DNA of 43,114 nt from JBATTK01 sp049670505 (GTDB lineage Bacteria; Bacteroidota; Bacteroidia; Flavobacteriales; Flavobacteriaceae): assembly GCA_049670505.1 (NCBI GenBank), contig JBATTK010000058.1, positions 1 to 43,114 of the forward strand. Direction: 5' to 3'. The notes below the pieces were generated by a model that was not told the DNA's origin, made no database searches, and saw only the letters and a program-made list of their open reading frames with translations. This document shows, piece after piece, positions 19,008 through 26,589 of this stretch. The translations under genes were made by a program, and so were the position numbers. Within the stretch, counting starts at the first letter, position 1; each line of letters opens with the position of its first letter.

Positions 19008-19063
19008 TTACGTAATTTCGTAAGTTGACGATATTTCGTTACTAAAATTATGAGATTTCGTAA
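19008..19063 (-). promoter_or_regulatory. Three 16-bp palindromic sites, candidate enhancers for the sigma-54 activator
   Basis: On the minus strand the sites read TTACGAAATTACGTAA (19023-19008), TAACGAAATATCGTCA (19041-19026) and TTACGAAATCTCATAA (19063-19048), giving the consensus TWACGAAATNNCRTMA, an imperfect inverted repeat. Centre spacings are 18 and 22 bp. They lie about 55-110 bp upstream of the -24 element and start 3 bp after the end of the activator gene, the expected position for enhancer sites. Confidence 0.65.
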
Positions 19064-19065
19064 AT

Positions 19066-20916
19066 TTAGACTGGACGGACAATGCCCAAGGCCTTTATTT
19101 TTGAAGTAAGGGTAGTGGGGCGCAATTTTAGTAAGTTCGCAGCGCCACCCTTTCCAGAAATTTTCCACTTGGTCTTTTGAAGTGCCCTAAGAATATTGTC
19201 TTTTTCCAATTGGATCAACTGTTCCGAGGTCCATATTTTTTCGGCTACCGTTTTGGAATCCGAAGATTCCGTTGTGCTCAAAGTTGGCAATATGGCCTTC
19301 CAATCGATCCGTCCTTTTTGGGATATGATAATCGCACGTTCTACCAAGTTTTGAAGTTCCCTGACATTACCTGGCCAATGGTAGGCCCTAAGCAATGCCT
19401 TATCTTCTTCATTTAAGCTGGCAGACGGCTTGTTTAATTTCGCAGAAAATTGATTCACCATCTCTTGCGCAATCAAACAAACGTCGTTTCCCCGATCACG
19501 TAGCGCAGGAACCTCAATGGGGAATACATTGAGGCGATAATACAGGTCTTCCCTAAACTTTCCCTCTTTTGAATAGGACAAAAGGTCTCGATGGGTAGCT
19601 GCAATAATACGCACATCAACCTTAATGGTCTCGGAACTCCCTACCGGATCAAATTCCCCTTCCTGAATGATGCGCAAAAGTTTGGGTTGCAGTTCTAAAG
19701 GCAGTTCGCCAATTTCATCCAAAAAGATGGTACCCTTATCGGCTAAAAAGAATCGTCCTTTTCTACTGGCCGTAGCACCGGTAAATGCTCCTTTTTCGTG
19801 ACCGAACAGTTCACTTTCGATCAAATTGACCGGAATCGCCCCACAATTGACCCGTATCAAAGGTTTGTCATTTCTATGACTTTCCCTGTGTATGGCCCTA
19901 GCCACCAATTCTTTTCCGGTTCCGGTCTCACCATTGATCAAAACAGTGGCATCGGTTTGGGCCACCTGTGCGATCAGATTCAAAATCCCGACCATGCTAT
20001 TATCTTCGGCCATAATGCCATAACTGTTGGTGAGCTCTTTTATTTCCTCCTCTAGATATTGTGTCCGTGTAGTAAGCAAGTTGATCTTATCCTGGGCGAT
20101 CAACCGTTCTTCAATGTTTCTTAATATAAGGGTGTAGAAGGTTTCTTGTTCAGTCCCATATTTGCTGATGGTACCTTCATTCAAGGTTTCCTTCTCCTTG
20201 GAGCCTATTACTTTTACAATGTCCGGGAGGTAATTTTTTAAGGTCCTGGAATTACTTTCCAAACCAGATTTGACCAAGGATTTGATCAAGTGGGCACTTT
20301 TATCATCAAAGAAAAATAGAACATTCCTACGCCGTACATCTTCATTTTCCAGCAAAAGATCGGCCGAAGGATTGGTCAGTACAATTCTAAAATCCTTATC
20401 GAACATTATAATGGCGTCCATAGCACCATTGATCAATCCACTCATTTTGGCACTCCCCAGTTCAATTTCTTTTTTTGACACTGCTAAACGTTCCTGGATG
20501 ACATCCAACTCCCGATGCCGTTTTATCAATACCGACAGCACCCCTTGGGCAAATCCGGTATCATTGACCATAAGGTGTATAAAGTGCTGGCGTTTTATTT
20601 TGAGCACCTCGGTATCCTCAACTGCGGAAATAGAAGCGGACCTTGTCTGATTATCGATTAAAGCATATTCCCCAAAGCACTCGCCCTCCGATAAATAGCC
20701 ATAGACATGGCTATCCTCATGTACCTTGACCTTTCCTTGGAGGATAACATACATCACATGACCTTCTTCCCCTTTTTCAAAAATTGTATCCCCTAGGGAA
20801 AAAAATTCCGTACCCGTATCCTTGCAAAGTTGTGCTAGCGATGCTGTGGAAACTTCAGAGAAAAAAGGAACCTTGGCAAGAAATTTTGTCGTGCGATGTA
20901 GTTTGATTTTGTCCAT
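19066..20916 (-). CDS. Sigma-54-dependent activator with cyclic-nucleotide-binding and PAS domains
   Basis: About 616 residues from the ATG at 20916 (an ATG at 20934 would add six residues; numbers here use that longer form). A CRP-like cNMP-binding domain (about 15-130) retains the phosphate-binding signature FGE (E89) and TRSAS (R98, S99). A PAS domain (about 165-280), a short coiled coil and the AAA+ domain follow: Walker A GETGTGKE (335-342), the sigma-54 contact loop GAFTGA (382-387), Walker B IFLDEIGEL. The C-terminus is a Fis-type helix-turn-helix (GKGGAANLLKLRPTTLTSKIKALG). It probably activates the OsmC-family gene just downstream and lies 29-48 bp after dps on the same strand, so it may be co-transcribed with dps. 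Confidence 0.94.
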   Translation of the reverse strand: MDKIKLHRTTKFLAKVPFFSEVSTASLAQLCKDTGTEFFSLGDTIFEKGEEGHVMYVILQGKVKVHEDSHVYGYLSEGECFGEYALIDNQTRSASISAVEDTEVLKIKRQHFIHLMVNDTGFAQGVLSVLIKRHRELDVIQERLAVSKKEIELGSAKMSGLINGAMDAIIMFDKDFRIVLTNPSADLLLENEDVRRRNVLFFFDDKSAHLIKSLVKSGLESNSRTLKNYLPDIVKVIGSKEKETLNEGTISKYGTEQETFYTLILRNIEERLIAQDKINLLTTRTQYLEEEIKELTNSYGIMAEDNSMVGILNLIAQVAQTDATVLINGETGTGKELVARAIHRESHRNDKPLIRVNCGAIPVNLIESELFGHEKGAFTGATASRKGRFFLADKGTIFLDEIGELPLELQPKLLRIIQEGEFDPVGSSETIKVDVRIIAATHRDLLSYSKEGKFREDLYYRLNVFPIEVPALRDRGNDVCLIAQEMVNQFSAKLNKPSASLNEEDKALLRAYHWPGNVRELQNLVERAIIISQKGRIDWKAILPTLSTTESSDSKTVAEKIWTSEQLIQLEKDNILRALQKTKWKISGKGGAANLLKLRPTTLTSKIKALGIVRPV

Positions 20917-20963
20917 AATCGTTATAGACCCCACTGGTCTTGAAAAACCGTCGGGTCAGATTC

Positions 20964-21443
20964 TTAGATTTCCTCCATCAACCAGGCCTTCATCATCCAT
21001 ACCGTTTTTTCCTGTTCCGTAATAAAATCGCCCATCATAGCATTGGTTCCTTCATCATTGGCCATGTCCGAAGCTTCCAAAATTCCTCTTTCAATAATAA
21101 GTAATTCCTTTAAGGAATTAACGATGAGTCGTATGGCATCTTCATCTTTGCTTATATTTTTTCCGACCGGTACTTTTGCCTTTTTTATATAATCATCAAA
21201 AGTATGATAAGGTACGCCACCCAGTGTCAGTATTCGTTCTGCTACCAAGTCTACCTTCATATTTGCATCGGTGTATAATTCTTCGAACTTCGTATGAAGA
21301 TCAAAAAAACGTTTCCCTTTTATATTCCAATGTATTCCTCTTAAATTTTGGTAATACTGTTGAAAATTTGCCAAAAGCTCGTTTAAATCCGCGCTTAACG
21401 ATTCCGATTTTTGGGCATCCAAACCTATACTGTTCAATTTCAT
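20964..21443 (-). CDS. dps: Dps ferritin-like DNA-protection protein
   Basis: A 159-residue ferritin-fold protein that oxidises Fe(II) with hydrogen peroxide and stores the iron in a dodecamer. The inter-subunit ferroxidase ligands are visible as H38, H50, E54, D65 and E69 (RGIHWNIKG, FDLHTKFEELYTDANMKVDLVAER in part). The spacing equals that of the Listeria protein, with E54 in the place of an Asp. The N-terminal tail is short and not strongly basic, so direct DNA binding is uncertain. It is divergent from oxyR with 102 bp between start codons, a common arrangement that predicts OxyR control. The sigma-54 activator gene follows on the same strand. Confidence 0.95.
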   Translation of the reverse strand: MKLNSIGLDAQKSESLSADLNELLANFQQYYQNLRGIHWNIKGKRFFDLHTKFEELYTDANMKVDLVAERILTLGGVPYHTFDDYIKKAKVPVGKNISKDEDAIRLIVNSLKELLIIERGILEASDMANDEGTNAMMGDFITEQEKTVWMMKAWLMEEI

Positions 21444-21508
21444 CTCTTTCGTTTTAAATTTGTCATAAAATTATTAAATAAAGAGCTGATTAAGCATAAG
21501 TTTTACTG

Positions 21509-21540
21509 ATAGTTTTTATAATTTTATCATTCAAAACTAT
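21509..21540. promoter_or_regulatory. Inverted repeat between dps and oxyR, candidate OxyR site
   Basis: ATAGTTTT (21509-21516) and AAAACTAT (21533-21540) are exact reverse complements separated by 16 bp. The ATAG/CTAT half-sites resemble those of the enterobacterial OxyR motif although the spacing is not the canonical four-half-site pattern. The site ends 5 bp before the oxyR ATG. Confidence 0.45.
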
Positions 21541-21545
21541 TATTG

Positions 21546-22487
21546 ATGACCATTACCCAATTACAATATGTTTTAGCAGTCGCAGAATACCAAAACTTTA
21601 CACTCGCGGCAGAGAAAAGCTTTGTAACCCAACCCACGTTGAGCATGCAGGTCCAAAAACTTGAGGATGAATTGGATGTACAAATCTTTGACCGAAGCAA
21701 AAAACCGATATCCATTACCGAAGTGGGCAAGAAAATTGTAGCACAAGCCAAGAACATTGTCAATGAAGCCGAACGGATAAAGGATATTGTAGATCAGGAA
21801 AAAGGATTTATAGGGGGAGAATATACCTTGGGAATTATTCCCACAGTGATGCCTACACTTTTGCCTATGTTCCTAAAGACCTTCATTAATAAATATCCAA
21901 AAGTAAACCTTATCATAAAGGAACAAAGTACGGAACAACTCATAAGAAACCTTCAAGATGGGCATTTGGATGCCGGTATTGCAGCCACTCCCTTGGAAAT
22001 TGAATTCATAAAGGAGCGTCCATTATACTACGAGCCTTTTGTGGGCTACGTTCCAAAAAATCATAGACTGGGGAATACAGATAAACTAAAAACGGAGGAC
22101 CTGGACATTGATGATGTGCTATTATTAAGGGACGGACATTGTTTTAGGGAGGGAGTGATAAATCTTTGCAACAGTTCTAAAAACTATGAGGATGAACATT
22201 TTCAATTACAAAGCGGAAGTTTTGAGACTTTGGTGAATCTTTCCAACGAAGGTATGGGCATGACCTTATTGCCTTATTTGAACACCTTGGAATTGGATAC
22301 GATAAAAAAACAAAATCTAAAACATTTTCATAAGCCCTCCCCGGCAAGGGAGGTAAGTCTTATTTATCACAAAAGTGAGCTGAAAATACAGATTACCGAA
22401 GCGTTAAGGGACGTAATTTCAGCCATTGTAAGGGGTGCAATCGCGTTTCAAGATGTAAAAATTATTAGTCCTTTGAACAGGAAATAA
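21546..22487 (+). CDS. oxyR: LysR-type hydrogen peroxide sensor OxyR
   Basis: A 313-residue LysR regulator. The N-terminal winged helix-turn-helix (MTITQLQYVLAVAEYQNFTLAAEKSFVTQPTLS in part) is followed by the two-lobe redox domain. Cys199 in DGHCFRE and Cys208 in NLCNSS have exactly the numbering and spacing of the peroxide-switch pair of E. coli OxyR, so disulfide sensing is expected. The ATG at 21546 is chosen; a TTG directly before it would add one residue. It is divergent from dps and convergent with a small lipoprotein gene whose stop codon directly abuts its own. Confidence 0.95.
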   Translation: MTITQLQYVLAVAEYQNFTLAAEKSFVTQPTLSMQVQKLEDELDVQIFDRSKKPISITEVGKKIVAQAKNIVNEAERIKDIVDQEKGFIGGEYTLGIIPTVMPTLLPMFLKTFINKYPKVNLIIKEQSTEQLIRNLQDGHLDAGIAATPLEIEFIKERPLYYEPFVGYVPKNHRLGNTDKLKTEDLDIDDVLLLRDGHCFREGVINLCNSSKNYEDEHFQLQSGSFETLVNLSNEGMGMTLLPYLNTLELDTIKKQNLKHFHKPSPAREVSLIYHKSELKIQITEALRDVISAIVRGAIAFQDVKIISPLNRK

Positions 22488-22904
22488 TCAATTGATACGT
22501 CTGTACCGTTCAGAACATTCCTCGATACATCCGATGAATTGTAGGATTATTTTTCCATCTCTAAAGTTCATATAATAGGTGGCATCCCTATTTTGACCAT
22601 CACGGACAAAGTTTAGGAACAGTTCGTTTTCTTCTACCTTAAAAGTTCCGGATCTATTAACATCGGTATTGTTAGCGTCAATAAAGCTAAAAGTGCCATC
22701 CCCTTCAAATGTATAAATACTACCATCCGATACCAAAGTCCAATCCAGAACAGGTCCCCCCGGACTTATTTTTGTGGCTTCCAATTGCCATTTACCGATT
22801 ATACCATTGGCAGCTAAGGGGGTTTCCCTACCCAATATATCTTTGTTGTTCGTATTGTTACAACCTATGAATACTAAAAATATATACGGAAGAATTATTC
22901 GCAT
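22488..22904 (-). CDS. Small lipocalin-like lipoprotein
   Basis: A 138-residue lipoprotein with a lipobox ending VFIGC (Cys about residue 15). The segment GIIGKWQLEATKISPGG followed by YTFEGDGTFSF and GTFKVEENELFL is the pattern of the lipocalin-like/META-like small beta-barrel lipoproteins common in Bacteroidota. Function is unknown; a cargo-binding or envelope role is a guess. Two late cysteines (GCIEEC) may form a disulfide. It is convergent with oxyR with no intervening base between the stop codons, so the two genes share no separate terminator. Confidence 0.8.
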   Translation of the reverse strand: MRIILPYIFLVFIGCNNTNNKDILGRETPLAANGIIGKWQLEATKISPGGPVLDWTLVSDGSIYTFEGDGTFSFIDANNTDVNRSGTFKVEENELFLNFVRDGQNRDATYYMNFRDGKIILQFIGCIEECSERYRRIN

Positions 22905-22975
22905 AAAAAAAATTAAAGTTATTTTTTACTAGAGGTATAAATACGAAGAGGGTTGCTTTGAAAGTGAAGTTATTT

Positions 22976-23009
22976 AAAAAAAAGCCACCTTAAAGGTGGC
23001 TTTTTTTTT
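22976..23009 (-). terminator. Strong, symmetrical rho-independent terminator
   Basis: AGCCACCTT (22983-22991) pairs with AAGGTGGCT (22993-23001), with an A-run before and nine T's after, so it can act on both strands. It lies just after the 65-residue ORF on the minus strand. Confidence 0.9.
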
Positions 23010-23205
23010 ATGCTTTTAGATAAATAAGACTTTGTTGTAATTCCGGCTTGTCCGTTATAAATTGTTGTAGCCAGACTTTGAGTTCCTCAATTTCGTAGGG
23101 TAATAATCTAGAAATTGCTTTTTTCACTTCTTTACAAAATAATTTAGTGTCAAAACTAACTTTCTGAAGCACGGTTTTTGTATACTCGAGCATAGCTCTA
23201 GCCAT
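23008..23205 (-). CDS. Conserved small protein of Flavobacteriia, function unknown
   Basis: A 65-residue, helix-rich soluble protein (MARAMLEYTKTVLQKVSFD at the start, then a basic helix KEVKKAISRLLPYEIEELKVWL). I recall similar 60-70-residue hypothetical proteins beginning MLEYTKTVLQKVSFD in many flavobacterial genomes, which supports it being real. Its stop overlaps the T-run of a strong terminator, consistent with an independent transcript. The ATG at 23205 or an internal ATG four codons on could be the start. No function is known to me. Confidence 0.75.
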   Translation of the reverse strand: MARAMLEYTKTVLQKVSFDTKLFCKEVKKAISRLLPYEIEELKVWLQQFITDKPELQQSLIYLKA

Positions 23206-23328
23206 ATTTTAAAATATTTTAATTAGATTGTTCTGCATAAAGTTAACAAAAAAAAGCGTTGGATTATTGCCGGTCCTCCGTTAAAAATAAGATAATTTCA
23301 TGTTAACGTCCGATAACTACTACTTTTC

Positions 23329-24594
23329 ATGTTAAAAATAACCACCGTTTTTTTTGTTCTATTTTTATTGATCAGCTGCACATCAACCAAATATGCTGTC
23401 CTGGAAAAAAGAATAGACACCAATTTTAAAACTGATTTTTACAATAATCACTTTGTGGGTTTTTTACTTATAGATCCCGAGACCAAAGACACCTTATATA
23501 ATACCAATGGGCAAAAGTATTTTACCCCGGCAAGCAATACTAAAATATTTACTTTGTATACGGCCATAAAACTATTGCCCGAAAATATTCCCGCCCTAAA
23601 ATATCGTATTCAGAATGACACTTTGTTTATGGAAGGCACAGGCGACCCATCCTTTCTACACCCCTATTTTAGAGATAGTACGGCGATACGATTTTTAAAA
23701 GACTTTGAAAACATAGCTTGGCGGGGCCACCATTTCCATGATGAAAAATTTGGACCCGGATGGGCCTGGGAGGACTATCAGTATTATTACGCCCCTGAAA
23801 GAAGTGGCTTACCGATGTACGGCAATGTCGTTACGCTTTATAAAAACGATTCCATACATGTAATACCGAAATATTTTAAAGACCAATTAATCTCCGTAGC
23901 CCATATTGTGCATAGGGAAATAGATAGGAATATTTTCTATTTTGATCCTTTGCGCAAGGACACGCTGGAAATTCCTTTTATTACGGATAGTACATTGACC
24001 CGAAAGTTATTGACAAATCTGCTACAAAAGAAAGTAACCCTAACCGATAAAATGCCCGATGGCGAGAAGAAAGTTTTGTACGGTATACCATCCGATTCGA
24101 TCTACAAGCGAATGATGCGCGAAAGTGATAACTTTTTGGCCGAGCAGTTGTTAGTAGTGGCCTCTTCTACCCTATCCGATACCTTAAGCGGTAAAAAGGC
24201 CCGGGATTATATGTTACATAACTTTTTGAACGATCTAAGACAACAACCCAGATGGGTAGATGGCTCCGGCCTTTCCAGATACAATTTATGCACACCAGAA
24301 TCTATAGTTCAATTGCTGCACAAACTATATAAGGAAGTACCCAAAGAACGTCTGTTTACCTTCTTTCCCGAATGGGGCAATACCGGATCAATAGCACCCA
24401 ATAGTGAAGATACCGCCTATATTTACGCAAAATCGGGAAGTCTTAGCAATAACTACTGCCTCAGCGGTTATCTGCTTACCAAATCCGGTAAAACCCTGAT
24501 TTTTAGTTTTATGAACAACCATTTCAACAAATCCGGTACGGCCATGAAGAAGGAAATAGAAATTATTTTAAACCAGATTCGGAATACCTATTAG
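23329..24594 (+). CDS. dacB: D-alanyl-D-alanine carboxypeptidase/endopeptidase, PBP4 type (family S13)
   Basis: A 421-residue lipoprotein (lipobox LLISC, Cys about residue 16-17). The three active-site motifs of S13 penicillin-binding proteins are present: S69-N-T-K72, S266-D-N268 and K368-S-G370. The family trims peptidoglycan stem peptides or cleaves cross-links in the periplasm. Compared with E. coli PBP4 (about 477 residues) the insertion after the first motif is shorter. The last 32 bp overlap the 3' end of msrA on the other strand, so the two transcripts are antisense at their ends. The symbol is by family only. Confidence 0.9.
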   Translation: MLKITTVFFVLFLLISCTSTKYAVLEKRIDTNFKTDFYNNHFVGFLLIDPETKDTLYNTNGQKYFTPASNTKIFTLYTAIKLLPENIPALKYRIQNDTLFMEGTGDPSFLHPYFRDSTAIRFLKDFENIAWRGHHFHDEKFGPGWAWEDYQYYYAPERSGLPMYGNVVTLYKNDSIHVIPKYFKDQLISVAHIVHREIDRNIFYFDPLRKDTLEIPFITDSTLTRKLLTNLLQKKVTLTDKMPDGEKKVLYGIPSDSIYKRMMRESDNFLAEQLLVVASSTLSDTLSGKKARDYMLHNFLNDLRQQPRWVDGSGLSRYNLCTPESIVQLLHKLYKEVPKERLFTFFPEWGNTGSIAPNSEDTAYIYAKSGSLSNNYCLSGYLLTKSGKTLIFSFMNNHFNKSGTAMKKEIEIILNQIRNTY

Positions 24595-25096
24595 ACCTTA
24601 GCACCCTATCATCTACCTGTGTAGAAAATCTATCCAATAACACTTGGAGTTTTGGTACTATATAGGAGGTACAAAACGGTTTCTCCGGGTCAGAGTAGTA
24701 ATAATCATGGAACATTTTATGTGAGGGTTTAAAGGTTCTAAAAGCAAGAACCTTAGTAATGAGGTGCTCCTTAAAATCCTTTTGCAACGCTATTAAAATA
24801 TGAGCCGATTTCTTCCTATCACTAGCTGTAAATGTATAAACAGCGGAGCGATATTTGGTCCTCATAGAATGATCCACCGTACTTTTATGTGTATGGACAT
24901 GGATGGCTATTAAATCTTCCAACCGTATTTCTGCTTTATCATAGCTCACAATGACCGCTTCCGAGAAGGTATCATTTTCCCCTTCGGATGCCACAAATCC
25001 TTGTTCTACGGATCGAACCCCCTTTAGCGATTTAAAAATAGCTTCCGTGCACCAATGGCAACCGCCGCCAAATGCAATCTTTTGAATTGGTCCCAT
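24563..25096 (-). CDS. msrA: Peptide methionine sulfoxide reductase A
   Basis: A 177-residue MsrA that reduces methionine-S-sulfoxide in proteins. The catalytic motif is GGGCHWCTEAIF with Cys13 as nucleophile and Cys16; most MsrA proteins have Phe where this one has His14. Substrate-pocket residues in SYDKAEIRLEDLIAIHVHTHKSTV and the YRSAVYTF segment fit the family, although the HDPT motif reads HTHKST. It is the last gene of a minus-strand run NudK - MsrA, 21 bp after nudK, and overlaps the PBP4 gene end by 32 bp. The missing F and DPT residues suggest a divergent subgroup. Confidence 0.88.
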   Translation of the reverse strand: MGPIQKIAFGGGCHWCTEAIFKSLKGVRSVEQGFVASEGENDTFSEAVIVSYDKAEIRLEDLIAIHVHTHKSTVDHSMRTKYRSAVYTFTASDRKKSAHILIALQKDFKEHLITKVLAFRTFKPSHKMFHDYYYSDPEKPFCTSYIVPKLQVLLDRFSTQVDDRVLRSNRYSESGLK

Positions 25097-25117
25097 AGGT
25101 TATTGGTCGTATGGAAC

Positions 25118-25702
25118 TTAGGAAAATATCCTGTTCATCTGGGCATATTGTAACAGTATAATGGTCTTGGCATCATTTATTGCTCCACTTTTTATCATTT
25201 CCAAGGCCTTATCAAAGGAATATTCCAAAACTTCTATATGCTCACTTTCATCAACGGCTCCACCACCTTCTCCAATTTTCATCTGCTTTTGATATGCCCC
25301 AATGAACAAATACAGTATTTCGGTAACGGAACCCGGGGACATATAGGTTTCAAAAACTTTCTCCACCTTATCAATTTTATATCCCGTTTCTTCCTCTACT
25401 TCCTTTCTGATACAATCCTCTGGCCTATCACCGTCCAGAAGTCCGGCACAAACCTCTATCATCATTCCGGATGTATTGCCATTTACATAGGTAGGCATAC
25501 GGAATTGTTTGGTGAGTACCACTGTACCTTTTTCCTTATTATATAAAAGGATGGCCGCCCCATTGCCCCTGTCATAAGCCTCCCTTTCTTGGGTTTCCCA
25601 AATACCATCTTCTTTTTGATAGTCGAACGTAAATTTGTTCAACGTATACCAATTATTGGACAATAGTTCTTTTTTGATATTCCTTACTTTCTTGTTTTCC
25701 AA
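25118..25702 (-). CDS. nudK: GDP-mannose pyrophosphatase-type Nudix hydrolase
   Basis: A 194-residue Nudix hydrolase. The Nudix box is seen as GLLDGDRPEDCIRKEVEEETGY (about residues 88-109, with catalytic EEETG), preceded by the beta-rich N-terminal domain found in NudK and ADP-ribose pyrophosphatases; EVCAGLLDGDRPE resembles E. coli NudK closely. It would hydrolyse nucleoside-diphosphate sugars such as GDP-mannose. No ATG is available in frame after the upstream stop; translation most likely begins at the TTG at 25702, five bases after a GGAG Shine-Dalgarno, unusual for this genome where most starts are ATG. Confidence 0.88.
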   Translation of the reverse strand: MENKKVRNIKKELLSNNWYTLNKFTFDYQKEDGIWETQEREAYDRGNGAAILLYNKEKGTVVLTKQFRMPTYVNGNTSGMMIEVCAGLLDGDRPEDCIRKEVEEETGYKIDKVEKVFETYMSPGSVTEILYLFIGAYQKQMKIGEGGGAVDESEHIEVLEYSFDKALEMIKSGAINDAKTIILLQYAQMNRIFS

Positions 25703-25852
25703 TAGCTCCGATTTTTATAAAGTTTTTTGACCTATCCCTTTTTGATATATTTCATTTTTACCGCGTCCATAATGAACGACAATACCTATCAGGGCAATTA
25801 CCCACGGACATATGCCGATAAAATTACGTTTTGCGAACCCACTATCATATCG

Positions 25853-26506
25853 CTAAATGGTAATCGCCTTATTTAGATAACGCCTAAAAGGCAACATTTC
25901 CAAGTAGATATCAACCAGTTTTTCCTCAAAGTCGTCCTGTAATACTTCCTTATTCGGAAGTCTATGCATAACGGCATAAGTTTTGTTCCGCAACAGATCA
26001 ATATGCGGGTGTTCATTGGAAAATCCTTTAGGTGCGGTCTTCAATTTTTCATCTTCCACCAATTCCCCAAAAGTTTGTCGAAATGATTTCTTTTGGATGA
26101 TTTTTTTTAATTCCTCGCCGTCATAGTCTATGGCATCCCTAATGCTGCGTAGGGTTTTAGGATCCGGTCTCCATAACCCGCCTGCAAGCATAGATTCTTC
26201 CATACCGATCTCCACATAGAAATCCCCGGTTCCAGGGCGCTTGTCGAGCCCAGCTCCAAAATGATCTTTATAAATGGGTTTATGCGGATGAAACATTAGA
26301 TTGTTATTGATGCGGTTTATTCCCTTCCTGCCTGGAGTGGGATAATATTCGTCATCAATGCGGGCCAGGGTCAAGTCCATTTTATCTAGCCAGGAAATGT
26401 AACCATTGCGTACCTCTTTATACCATTTACGGTTATTGTCCATCCATTCTTTGGAATTGTTTTGATGGAGTTCTTGAAGAAAATGGATCAAATTTTTGAA
26501 ATTCAT
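25853..26506 (-). CDS. DUF2461 (TIGR02453) family protein
   Basis: A 217-residue protein with the family signature: FLQELHQNNSKEWMDNNRKWYKE at the N-terminus, then NRINNNLMFHPHKPIYKDHFGAG and FYVEIG. The family is widespread and of unknown function; no catalytic motif is known to me. ATG at 26506 begins the family's usual N-terminus. It is the first of a likely minus-strand run DUF2461 - nudK - msrA. The reading frame stays open for 45 codons beyond its TAG stop (see findings). Confidence 0.88.
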   Translation of the reverse strand: MNFKNLIHFLQELHQNNSKEWMDNNRKWYKEVRNGYISWLDKMDLTLARIDDEYYPTPGRKGINRINNNLMFHPHKPIYKDHFGAGLDKRPGTGDFYVEIGMEESMLAGGLWRPDPKTLRSIRDAIDYDGEELKKIIQKKSFRQTFGELVEDEKLKTAPKGFSNEHPHIDLLRNKTYAVMHRLPNKEVLQDDFEEKLVDIYLEMLPFRRYLNKAITI

Positions 26507-26589
26507 GAAACACGTTTATAAGGGTATATTTAGCGGTTTAAAAAAAATGATTGGATAGTATTTTGGGGAGGAAATTTAGGGTTGTGATT

